A DNA stretch of 5,628 nt from JAAYAY01 sp964429355 (lineage in GTDB: Bacteria > Planctomycetota > Planctomycetia > Pirellulales > Thermoguttaceae). Location of the stretch: contig CAYSCH010000509.1 in the NCBI GenBank assembly GCA_964429355.1, positions 1 through 5,628 on the forward strand. Direction: 5' to 3'. The notes beneath the pieces were generated by a model. The model made no database searches and had not been told where the DNA came from. It saw only the letters and a list, made by a program, of their open reading frames with translations. This document shows positions 1-5,595 of the stretch, one piece after another. The number at the start of each line of letters is the position of its first letter. Position 1 is the stretch's first letter. Made by a program: the position numbers and the translations under genes.

Positions 1-98
1 CCTCTGACCTCTGACCCTCTGACCTCTGACCCTCTGACCTCTGACCCTCTGACCTCTGACCTCTGACCTCTGACCCTCTGACCTCTGACCCTCTGCCA
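1..98 (+). repeat. TGACCTC/TGACCCTC tandem heptamer array upstream of uvrA
   Basis: After a partial unit (1-4), the stretch from 5 to 93 is unbroken tandem units of TGACCTC (7 bases) or TGACCCTC (8 bases). From 5 to 49 they alternate strictly, giving three perfect copies of a 15-base compound unit (5-19, 20-34, 35-49). Three plain 7-mers follow at 50-70, then alternation resumes (71-93). The array decays to TGCCAA at 94-99, and one more exact TGACCTC at 100-106 lies inside the first codons of uvrA. Copies are nearly identical. The array continues off the left edge, so its true length is unknown. No promoter-like AT-rich segment is seen. The plus strand is C-rich and G-poor. Confidence 0.97.
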
Positions 99-2924
99 AT
101 GACCTCTCACGGGCATATTTCCCTTCGCGGCGTCGAAGTCCACAACCTTCAGGGAATCGATCTGGATATCCCCCACCGGAAGCTGATCGTTTTCTGCGGG
201 TTGAGTGGCAGCGGCAAGAGCAGCCTCGCCCTCGATACTCTCTATGCCGAGGGGCAGCGGCGCTATATCGAGAGCTTCTCGGCCTACACCCGCCAGTTCC
301 TCCAGCGTCTGGAGAAGCCCGAGGCGGAGCACATCGACGGCATCCCCCCCGCGATTGCCGTAACCGGCAAGAACGGCAACCGCTCGAGTCGATCGACCAT
401 CGGCACCGCCACCGAGACCGCCGACTACCTCCGCCTCCTCTACGCCAAGATTGGCCACGTCTTCTGCAATCGCTGCGGCCGTGAGGTTCACCGCGATTCG
501 CCGCAGACGGTTGTCCGCGAGCTGGAAGCCCTGCCCCCAGGCCTTCGGTTCATGGTTGCCTTTCCCGCGGTCCACGAGGCCGGCGACGAACCGGAGAACT
601 TGACCGCTTCGCTCCGCGAAAAGGGCTTCGTGCGGCTCCTGGTTGAAGCTCATACCGTACATCTTGCCGATGGCCAGGTGCTGCCGGCTGGAACCGGTGC
701 GGTGGAGGTTGTTGTTGACCGCCTGGTCTCCGGTTCCGATTCGATCCGAATCCACGACTCGCTGGAAACGGCCTTCGTCCACGGAGAAGGCCACTGCTCG
801 GTGCTCATCGACGCGTCTGGCGAAGCCAGCCATAGCCTGCCCGGACAATTGGAGACAGTCGACGATCGGCCCTGGAAACGCATTGCCTTCAGTTCCCAGT
901 TCGCCTGCGACGACTGCCAACTGAATTACCCCGATCCGGAACCGCGGCTCTACAGCTTCAACAGTCCCCTCGGCGCCTGCCCGGAGTGCGAAGGGTTCGG
1001 CAACACGATCGATATCGACATGGACCTGATCGTGCCCGAGCCCGGCAAGTCGATTGCCGATGGGGCGATCGCTCCCTGGAACAGCCCGGCCTACCAGCAC
1101 GAACTGCAGGAGCTGCTGGCCCTTGCGGCCGATTACCACCTTCCGCTGGACGTGCCCTTCTCGCAGCTTGAGCCGGCGCACTTGGAGCTGATCACCGAAG
1201 GAGTGCCCGAGCGCCAGTTCGGTGGTCTCAAGGGGTTCTTCGCCTGGCTCGAGCGGCGCAAGTACAAGATGCACATTCGCGTCTTCCTGAGCCGGTGGCG
1301 GAGCTATCGCCCCTGTCCCAGTTGCCACGGCTCCCGCTTGCGCCCCGAGGCGCTGGCCACGCAAATCGGCGGGAAAAACATCGCCGAGATCTCCGCCATG
1401 AAGATCTCCGTCGCGGCAGAGTTCTTCAAGAGGCTCCAGCTTTCCGATTGGGAGCGGAAGGTCGGCCGCATGATGATCGATCAGGTCCTCGCTCGGCTCG
1501 GCTACCTGGAGACGGTCGGATTGGGTTACCTGACCCTCGATCGCACGCTGCGGACCTTGAGCGGCGGCGAGATCCGCCGAGTCGCCTTGACTTCGGCCCT
1601 GGGCTCGAGCCTGGTCAACATGCTCTACGTTCTCGATGAGCCTTCGATCGGGCTCCACGCCCGCGATATCAATCGGCTCCTCACGGCCATCACCGGCCTC
1701 CGCGACCGGGGAAACACGGTGGTCGTCGTCGAACACGAAGATGCCATCATTCGGGCCGCCGATCAGGTCGTCGAGATCGGTCCCGGTGCGGGCGAACGCG
1801 GCGGACGGATCGTCTTTCAGGGAACGCCCAAGGAAATGGAGGAGTCGCCCGACAGCCTGACGGGCGATTACCTCGCCGGCCGCCGCGGGGTCGTCGTCAG
1901 CGGCCGTCGCAGGCCCCCGGACCATGGTTGGGTCCGCCTTGCCGGCGCCCGGGGCAACAACCTCGACAACGTCACCATCGAGTTTCCCCTCGGCGTGTTG
2001 TGCCTGGTGACCGGCGTCAGCGGATCGGGAAAGAGCACTCTCGTGCAGGGTACGCTCTATCCGGCCCTCTGCCGCCGGTTGCGAAAAGATGCCGAGAAGC
2101 CTTACGACTACGACGACGTATTCGGTGACGGCCAGATCGACGACGTGATCATGGTCGACCAGAGCCCCATCGGCCGCTCGCCCCGTTCCAACCCCGTGAC
2201 CTACCTGAAGGCCTTCGACGAGATCCGAGCCGTGTTCGCCAGCACGGTGGAGGCTCGCACTCGCGGCTACACGTCGAGCCATTTCAGCTTCAATGTCGAC
2301 GGCGGCCGCTGCTCCGCCTGCCAGGGCGACGGCTACACGGAAATCGACATGCAGTTCCTCGCCGACGTGTTCATGAAATGCACCCAGTGCCGGGGAACCC
2401 GCTACCGCGACGAGATCCTCGAGGTAACCTACCGGGGCCGCAACATTGCCGAAGTGCTCGAGATGACCGTTCGCGAGGCCTTCACCTTCTTCCGCGGCCG
2501 GGCCAAGGTCCAGGCCAAGCTCAAGCGGCTCATCGATGTGGGGCTCGACTACATTCGCCTCGGCCAGCCGGCGGCCACCCTCTCCGGAGGCGAGGCCCAG
2601 CGGCTCAAGCTGGCCGGCTACATGTCCAGCGCTCGTCGGGGCCGGTGCCTGTTCCTGCTTGACGAACCCACGACCGGACTCCATTATTCCGATGTGGTGC
2701 AGCTTCTGGACTGCTTCGACGCCCTGCTCGCGGTGGGCCACTCGTTGATCGTCGTGGAACACAACCTCCAGATGATGCGAGCCGCCGACTACATCATCGA
2801 CATGGGCCCCGGAGCCGCCGAAGAAGGCGGCCGCATCGTCGCCAAGGGTACCCCCGAAATGATCGCCCACAACGAACAATCCATCACCGGAACATTCCTC
2901 CGCGATTTGCTCCAACTCCCATGA
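99..2924 (+). CDS. uvrA: UvrA-family excinuclease ABC subunit A (divergent, possibly a paralogue)
   Basis: This is a 941-residue double ABC ATPase of the UvrA family, close to the 940 of E. coli UvrA. UvrA dimers find bulky DNA lesions and load UvrB in nucleotide excision repair. NBD I has Walker A GLSGSGKS (34-41), signature LSGGE (487-491), Walker B VLDEP (511-515) and switch His546. NBD II has Walker A GVSGSGKS (639-646), LSGGE (828-832), LLDEP (853-857) and His888. Zinc cysteines are 270/273/294/297 and 738/741/761/764; a further CxxC is at 406/409. A UvrB-binding-type region (about 120-265) and an insertion domain (about 305-405) are both present, unlike UvrA2 forms that lose the former. 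Departures from usual UvrA wording include GGEIRR for GGEAQR in NBD I and VTGK for IDQK near residue 88. ATG 99 is the only plausible start: an in-frame TGA lies at 57-59, and no Shine-Dalgarno is visible. Whether this is the housekeeping UvrA or a paralogue cannot be told here. Confidence 0.95.
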   Translation: MTSHGHISLRGVEVHNLQGIDLDIPHRKLIVFCGLSGSGKSSLALDTLYAEGQRRYIESFSAYTRQFLQRLEKPEAEHIDGIPPAIAVTGKNGNRSSRSTIGTATETADYLRLLYAKIGHVFCNRCGREVHRDSPQTVVRELEALPPGLRFMVAFPAVHEAGDEPENLTASLREKGFVRLLVEAHTVHLADGQVLPAGTGAVEVVVDRLVSGSDSIRIHDSLETAFVHGEGHCSVLIDASGEASHSLPGQLETVDDRPWKRIAFSSQFACDDCQLNYPDPEPRLYSFNSPLGACPECEGFGNTIDIDMDLIVPEPGKSIADGAIAPWNSPAYQHELQELLALAADYHLPLDVPFSQLEPAHLELITEGVPERQFGGLKGFFAWLERRKYKMHIRVFLSRWRSYRPCPSCHGSRLRPEALATQIGGKNIAEISAMKISVAAEFFKRLQLSDWERKVGRMMIDQVLARLGYLETVGLGYLTLDRTLRTLSGGEIRRVALTSALGSSLVNMLYVLDEPSIGLHARDINRLLTAITGLRDRGNTVVVVEHEDAIIRAADQVVEIGPGAGERGGRIVFQGTPKEMEESPDSLTGDYLAGRRGVVVSGRRRPPDHGWVRLAGARGNNLDNVTIEFPLGVLCLVTGVSGSGKSTLVQGTLYPALCRRLRKDAEKPYDYDDVFGDGQIDDVIMVDQSPIGRSPRSNPVTYLKAFDEIRAVFASTVEARTRGYTSSHFSFNVDGGRCSACQGDGYTEIDMQFLADVFMKCTQCRGTRYRDEILEVTYRGRNIAEVLEMTVREAFTFFRGRAKVQAKLKRLIDVGLDYIRLGQPAATLSGGEAQRLKLAGYMSSARRGRCLFLLDEPTTGLHYSDVVQLLDCFDALLAVGHSLIVVEHNLQMMRAADYIIDMGPGAAEEGGRIVAKGTPEMIAHNEQSITGTFLRDLLQLP

Positions 2925-2928
2925 CCCC

Positions 2929-2999
2929 CGCTCCCCGCTCCGATCTCCCCTGCTCCCTGCTCCCTGCTCCCTGCTCCCTGCTCCCTGCTCCCTGCTCCC
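2929..2999 (+). repeat. CGCTCCS / TGCTCCC heptamer array in the uvrA-thiF spacer
   Basis: Starting five bases after the uvrA stop, the sequence reads as heptamers: CGCTCCC (2929-2935), CGCTCCG (2936-2942) and ATCTCCC (2943-2949). One extra C (2950) follows, then seven perfect TGCTCCC copies (2951-2999). All units fit the consensus NNCTCCS. The pattern is also faintly visible in the last codons of uvrA, where TGCTCCA (2908-2914) and TGACCCC (2922-2928) fall in the same register. The plus strand is strongly C-rich. Confidence 0.95.
2951..2999 (-). other. Predicted G-quadruplex motif, (GGGAGCA)7 on the minus strand
   Basis: The reverse complement of TGCTCCC is GGGAGCA, so the minus strand carries seven GGG runs separated by constant 4-base AGCA loops. 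This matches the standard G3-N1-7 quadruplex pattern; seven tracts leave three beyond the four that one quadruplex needs. The G-rich strand is the template strand for all three genes here, so a fold would form in DNA, not in the mRNA. The match is directly seen; folding in the cell is inferred. Confidence 0.6.
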
Positions 3000-3041
3000 A
3001 TCTCCGATCTCCCATCTCCGATCTCCCATCTCCGATCTCCC
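3000..3041 (+). repeat. Alternating ATCTCCG / ATCTCCC array (14-base unit, 3 copies)
   Basis: Six heptamers alternate perfectly between ATCTCCG and ATCTCCC, giving three exact copies of a 14-base unit. The array starts exactly seven bases after the last TGCTCCC unit begins, so both families share one heptamer register without a break from 2951 to 3041. They also share the core CTCC at the same unit position. This suggests one family arose by change of the 5' dinucleotide of the other, or that a common process keeps the 7-base spacing. Confidence 0.95.
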
Positions 3042-3043
3042 AT

Positions 3044-3102
3044 CCTCTGACCCTCTGACCTCTGCCCTCTGACCTCTGTCCCCTGCTCCCCTCCCCCCTG
3101 CC
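3044..3102 (+). repeat. Degenerate TGACCTC-type array leading into thiF
   Basis: This stretch reads as CCTC, TGACCCTC, TGACCTC, TGCCCTC, TGACCTC, TGTCCCC, TGCTCCCC, TCCCCCC and TGCC, and the next bases ATGACC are the thiF start. It is the same unit family as at 1-98 and 5395-5592, more decayed towards the gene. With the two arrays before it, the whole uvrA-thiF spacer is repeat DNA. No Shine-Dalgarno and no -10-like AT-rich segment is visible, so any thiF promoter is either non-canonical or lies within uvrA. Confidence 0.85.
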
Positions 3103-4131
3103 ATGACCGACCTTGCCCGTTACGTCCGCCAGATGCGATTTGCCCCCTTTGGCGAAGAGGGGCAGCGGCAACTTACCCAGAGCCGGGTCCTGGTCTGCGG
3201 CTGCGGGGCCCTCGGCAGCGTCCTGGCCGGCACCCTGGTCCGCGCTGGCGTCGGGCATGTTCGCATCGCCGATCGCGACTTCGTCGAGACCACGAACCTC
3301 CAGCGCCAGGTGCTCTTCGATGAAGAAGATGTCCAGCGGCAGCTCCCCAAGGCCGTCGCCGCGGCCGAAAAGCTCCGCCTCGTCAATTCCCAGGTCGAGA
3401 TCCAGCCCATCGTAGCCGATGTCGACCACACCAACCTGCACCGGCTGGCCGCAGGGGTCGATCTGATCGTCGACGGCACCGACAATTTCCAGATCCGGTT
3501 TCTGCTCAACGACTACGCAATCAAGCACCAGGTTCCCTGGGTCTACGGCGGATGTCTCGGCGCCGAAGGGCAGACGATGACCATCCTGCCCGGCCGCACC
3601 CCCTGCCTGCGCTGCCTGATCGAGGACTGCCCTCCGCCCGGCTCGACCCCCACCTGCGACACCGCCGGCATCCTCGCCCCCATCGTCGGCGTGATCGCCT
3701 CGATCGAAGCCATGGAGGCCATCAAGATCCTCAGCGGCAACCTCGACGCGGTTTCGCCGGGCCTGGCGGTGATCAACCTCTGGACCGGCCAGTTCCGCCG
3801 CATCGACACCAGTGGCCTCCGCGACCAGGCCGACTGCCCTGCCTGCCGCCACGGCGAGTTTCCCTGGCTCGACGGCCGCCAGGCGGGCCACTCCGCCGTC
3901 CTCTGCGGCCGCAACGCCGTCCAACTCAGCCATACGGGCGGTTCGGTCGACCTCGACGACCTGGTCCAGCGGCTCGCAGGCGTCGGCCAGATCAATCGCA
4001 ATGCCTTCCTCCTCCGCCTGCGAGTCGACAGCTACGAAATCACCGTCTTTCGCGACGGCCGCGCCATCGTCGCCGGAACCGACGACGTCGCCGTCGCCCG
4101 CACCCTCCACGCCAGGTACATTGGCAACTAA
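3103..4131 (+). CDS. thiF: ThiF/MoeB-family E1-like sulfur-carrier adenylyltransferase (Bacillus ThiF-type with C-terminal domain)
   Basis: This 342-residue cytosolic enzyme of the ThiF/MoeB/HesA family uses ATP to adenylate the C-terminal glycine of a small ubiquitin-like carrier (ThiS or MoaD type). The Rossmann nucleotide loop is GCGALGS (33-39), followed by DRDFVE (57-62) and NLQRQ (65-69). Likely catalytic residues are Arg68, Lys83 and Asp127 (in DGTDN). Zinc cysteines are C168/C171 and C245/C248. Cys185 in TCDTAG matches the position of the ThiF cysteine that forms a persulfide link. Residues about 252-342 form an extra domain with LCGRNAVQ (267-274) and FRDGRAIVAGT (316-326), as I recall for B. 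subtilis ThiF of similar length and not for short MoeB. The start is supported because RYVRQM (6-11) matches the usual N-terminal RYxRQ. No thiS or moaD gene is in the window, so the partner is unknown and MoeB or dual use remains possible. Spacing to cinA is 9 bases. Confidence 0.9.
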   Translation: MTDLARYVRQMRFAPFGEEGQRQLTQSRVLVCGCGALGSVLAGTLVRAGVGHVRIADRDFVETTNLQRQVLFDEEDVQRQLPKAVAAAEKLRLVNSQVEIQPIVADVDHTNLHRLAAGVDLIVDGTDNFQIRFLLNDYAIKHQVPWVYGGCLGAEGQTMTILPGRTPCLRCLIEDCPPPGSTPTCDTAGILAPIVGVIASIEAMEAIKILSGNLDAVSPGLAVINLWTGQFRRIDTSGLRDQADCPACRHGEFPWLDGRQAGHSAVLCGRNAVQLSHTGGSVDLDDLVQRLAGVGQINRNAFLLRLRVDSYEITVFRDGRAIVAGTDDVAVARTLHARYIGN

Positions 4132-4140
4132 CTCCTCCCC

Positions 4141-5397
4141 ATGCACGCAGAAATCCTTGCCATCGGCGACGAAATCACCTCCGGCCAGCTCCTCGACACC
4201 AACTCCCAGTGGCTCAGCCAGCGACTCGAGGAACTCGGCATCCGCGTCCTCTATCACACGACCGTCGGTGACGAACTCCAGGCGATCACCGACGTCTTCC
4301 GCCAGGCCATCGACCGGGCCGACGTGATCATCGCCACCGGCGGACTCGGCCCCACCGCCGACGACCTCACCCGTCAGGCCATCGCCGGCGCCACCGGCCG
4401 CCGGCTGCTCATCGACGCGGCGGCCCTGGCCCATGTTCGCGACATCTTCGCCCGTCGCAAATACCCCATGCCCTCCTCAAACGACGTTCAGGCCCTTCTG
4501 CCCGAGGGCGCGCGGATGATCCACAACCCCAACGGTACCGCACCGGGAATCCAGATGGCGATCTCCCGACCCGGCAAGGGCGACTGCCACGTCTACGCCC
4601 TTCCCGGCGTGCCTGCCGAGATGCGCGAGATGTGGTTCGGCTCTCTCCTGACGGCCTTGCACGCCATCGGCGGCGGCCGCCGAGTCGTCCGCCACCGCAA
4701 AATCAAGTGCTTTGGAGCCGGCGAGAGCAAGGTGGAAGAAATGCTCCCCGATCTGATCCGCCGCGGCCGTCAGCCCCGGGTCGGCATCAATGCCAGCGGC
4801 GCCACGATCATCCTCCGCATCACGGCCGAAGGCGCCAGCGACGAGGAGTGCTGTGCCGCCATGGAGCCCACCGCGGCCACGATCCGCCAGTGCCTCGGCG
4901 ACCTGGTTTTCGGCGAGGGCGACGACGAACTCCAGCACGCCGTCTGCCGGCTGCTGATGTCGTGCGGCAAGACCCTGTCCACAGTCGAGTGGGGAACCGG
5001 CGGCCTGGTGGCCGACTGGCTCACCGCCACGCCCGAGTCCGAGGCGGTCTTTGCCGGCGGGCTCGTCGTCACCAGCGCCCCGGCCGCCGAGCAAAGCCTG
5101 GGTATTCCCGCCGATCTCTTCGCCGAGCACGGCCCGATCAGCCAGCAGGTGGCTGCCGCCATGGCAACCGCCTGCCGTGCCCGGTTCGGCACCGACTACG
5201 CCCTGGCCGTCGGCCCTTTCCCCCAGTTCGATCCCCAGGCCGAATCACCGGCAACCTTCCACCTCGCCCTGTCCGCCCCCAACGGCCTATCCACCAAATC
5301 CTTCCCCTACGCCTCCCACCCCGCGATCCTCAAGTCCCTCTGCGCCAAGCGCGCCCTGAACCTCCTCCGCCTCACCCTCCTCCCCCCCACCCCCTGA
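4141..5397 (+). CDS. cinA: CinA-family protein with degenerate PncC (NMN deamidase) domain
   Basis: This 418-residue protein has the full CinA layout. The N-terminal MoCF-fold domain (1-170) carries IGDEITSGQLLDTN (8-21), GGLGPTADDLT (67-77), NPNGTAPG (129-136) and LPGVPAEM (154-161). A linker domain with FGAGES (191-196) follows (about 180-250), then a PncC-like domain (about 262-412). In active PncC proteins the last domain hydrolyses nicotinamide mononucleotide to nicotinate mononucleotide and opens with AESCTGG. Here it reads VEWGTGG (282-288), so Ser and Cys are replaced by Trp and Gly. The usual YSNxAK reads TSAPAA (311-316), losing Tyr and Lys, and the usual TGxAGP reads GPFPQF (358-363). 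The flanking fold is kept without a frameshift, so the domain is probably a pseudoenzyme. The start is supported by MHAEILAIGDE matching the family N-terminus. There is no Shine-Dalgarno; the 9 preceding bases are pyrimidine-rich, so co-transcription with thiF is likely. Confidence 0.92.
   Translation: MHAEILAIGDEITSGQLLDTNSQWLSQRLEELGIRVLYHTTVGDELQAITDVFRQAIDRADVIIATGGLGPTADDLTRQAIAGATGRRLLIDAAALAHVRDIFARRKYPMPSSNDVQALLPEGARMIHNPNGTAPGIQMAISRPGKGDCHVYALPGVPAEMREMWFGSLLTALHAIGGGRRVVRHRKIKCFGAGESKVEEMLPDLIRRGRQPRVGINASGATIILRITAEGASDEECCAAMEPTAATIRQCLGDLVFGEGDDELQHAVCRLLMSCGKTLSTVEWGTGGLVADWLTATPESEAVFAGGLVVTSAPAAEQSLGIPADLFAEHGPISQQVAAAMATACRARFGTDYALAVGPFPQFDPQAESPATFHLALSAPNGLSTKSFPYASHPAILKSLCAKRALNLLRLTLLPPTP
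5375..5394 (-). other. Predicted G-quadruplex motif at the 3' end of cinA
   Basis: The plus strand has CCC (5375-5377), seven C (5382-5388) and five C (5390-5394). On the minus strand this gives four possible G3 tracts with loops of T, G and AGGA. It covers the last seven codons of cinA and stops one base before the TGA. The encoded tail (LLPPTP) looks like a by-product of base composition. Folding is inferred. Confidence 0.4.
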
Positions 5398-5592
5398 CTT
5401 CTGACCTTTGACCCTCTGACTTCTGACCTTTGACCCTCTGACCTCTGACCCTCTGACTTCTGACCTCTGACCCTCTGACCTCTGACCTCTGACTTCTGAC
5501 CTCTGACCCTCTGACCTCTGACCTCTGACCCTCTGACCCTCTGACCTCTGACCTCTGACCCTCTGACTTCTGACCTCTGCCCCTCTGACCTC
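5395..5592 (+). repeat. 27-unit TGACCTC-family tandem array downstream of cinA
   Basis: The array has 27 contiguous units: 18 heptamers (11 TGACCTC, 5 TGACTTC, 2 TGACCTT) and 9 octamers (8 TGACCCTC, 1 TGCCCCTC), together exactly 198 bases. The first TGA of the first unit is the cinA stop codon. The first six units are two perfect copies of a 22-base block (5395-5416 and 5417-5438), made of a TGACTTC, a TGACCTT and a TGACCCTC. A second 22-base block (TGACTTC, TGACCTC, TGACCCTC) occurs at 5454-5475 and 5490-5511, and with one change at 5564-5585. By hand count the plus strand is about 42% C and 14% G. It cannot form an intrinsic-terminator hairpin, because the strands are compositionally one-sided. 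Confidence 0.97.
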
Positions 5593-5595
5593 TGA

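Noticed and set aside
1..98. AGGTCA-G-AGGTCA on the minus strand, identical to a nuclear-receptor DR1 element
   Set aside because: The match is real but is a by-product of the TGACCTC unit. The genes are bacterial and such receptors do not exist there.
99..2924. UvrA2-type paralogue lacking the UvrB-binding domain
   Set aside because: The region of about 120-265 residues that holds this domain is present at near-normal length, so loss of UvrB binding cannot be claimed.
2925..3102. Intrinsic terminator after uvrA
   Set aside because: The spacer is C-rich on one strand with too few complementary G's to form a stem, and there is no T-tract.
2884..4434. Long open frame (516 codons) on the minus strand through the spacer and all of thiF
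   Set aside because: It overlaps the well-supported thiF gene. Its product is low-complexity (periodic GSREQGA-like peptides from the arrays, then D/G/V/A-rich text) and matches no family I know. The heptamers have no stop codon on the minus strand, so the frame stays open for trivial reasons.
4972..5010. Frameshift or sequencing error explaining the lost AESCTGG motif in CinA
   Set aside because: Flanking family residues stay in the same frame on both sides (LSTVE before, TGG after), and two further active-site segments are also altered, so a local error does not explain it.
4477..5130. 217-codon minus-strand open frame inside cinA
   Set aside because: It is a high-GC shadow frame. The sense frame has clear CinA motifs and the antisense product shows no recognisable domain.
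5406..5440. TTGACC copies as sigma-70 -35 boxes
   Set aside because: They arise from TGACCTT followed by TGACC in the array, and no AT-rich -10 element lies at a suitable distance.
5395..5592. CRISPR array or attachment-site cluster
   Set aside because: The units are 7-8 bases and directly contiguous, with no spacers, no palindromic repeat, and no cas or integrase gene nearby.
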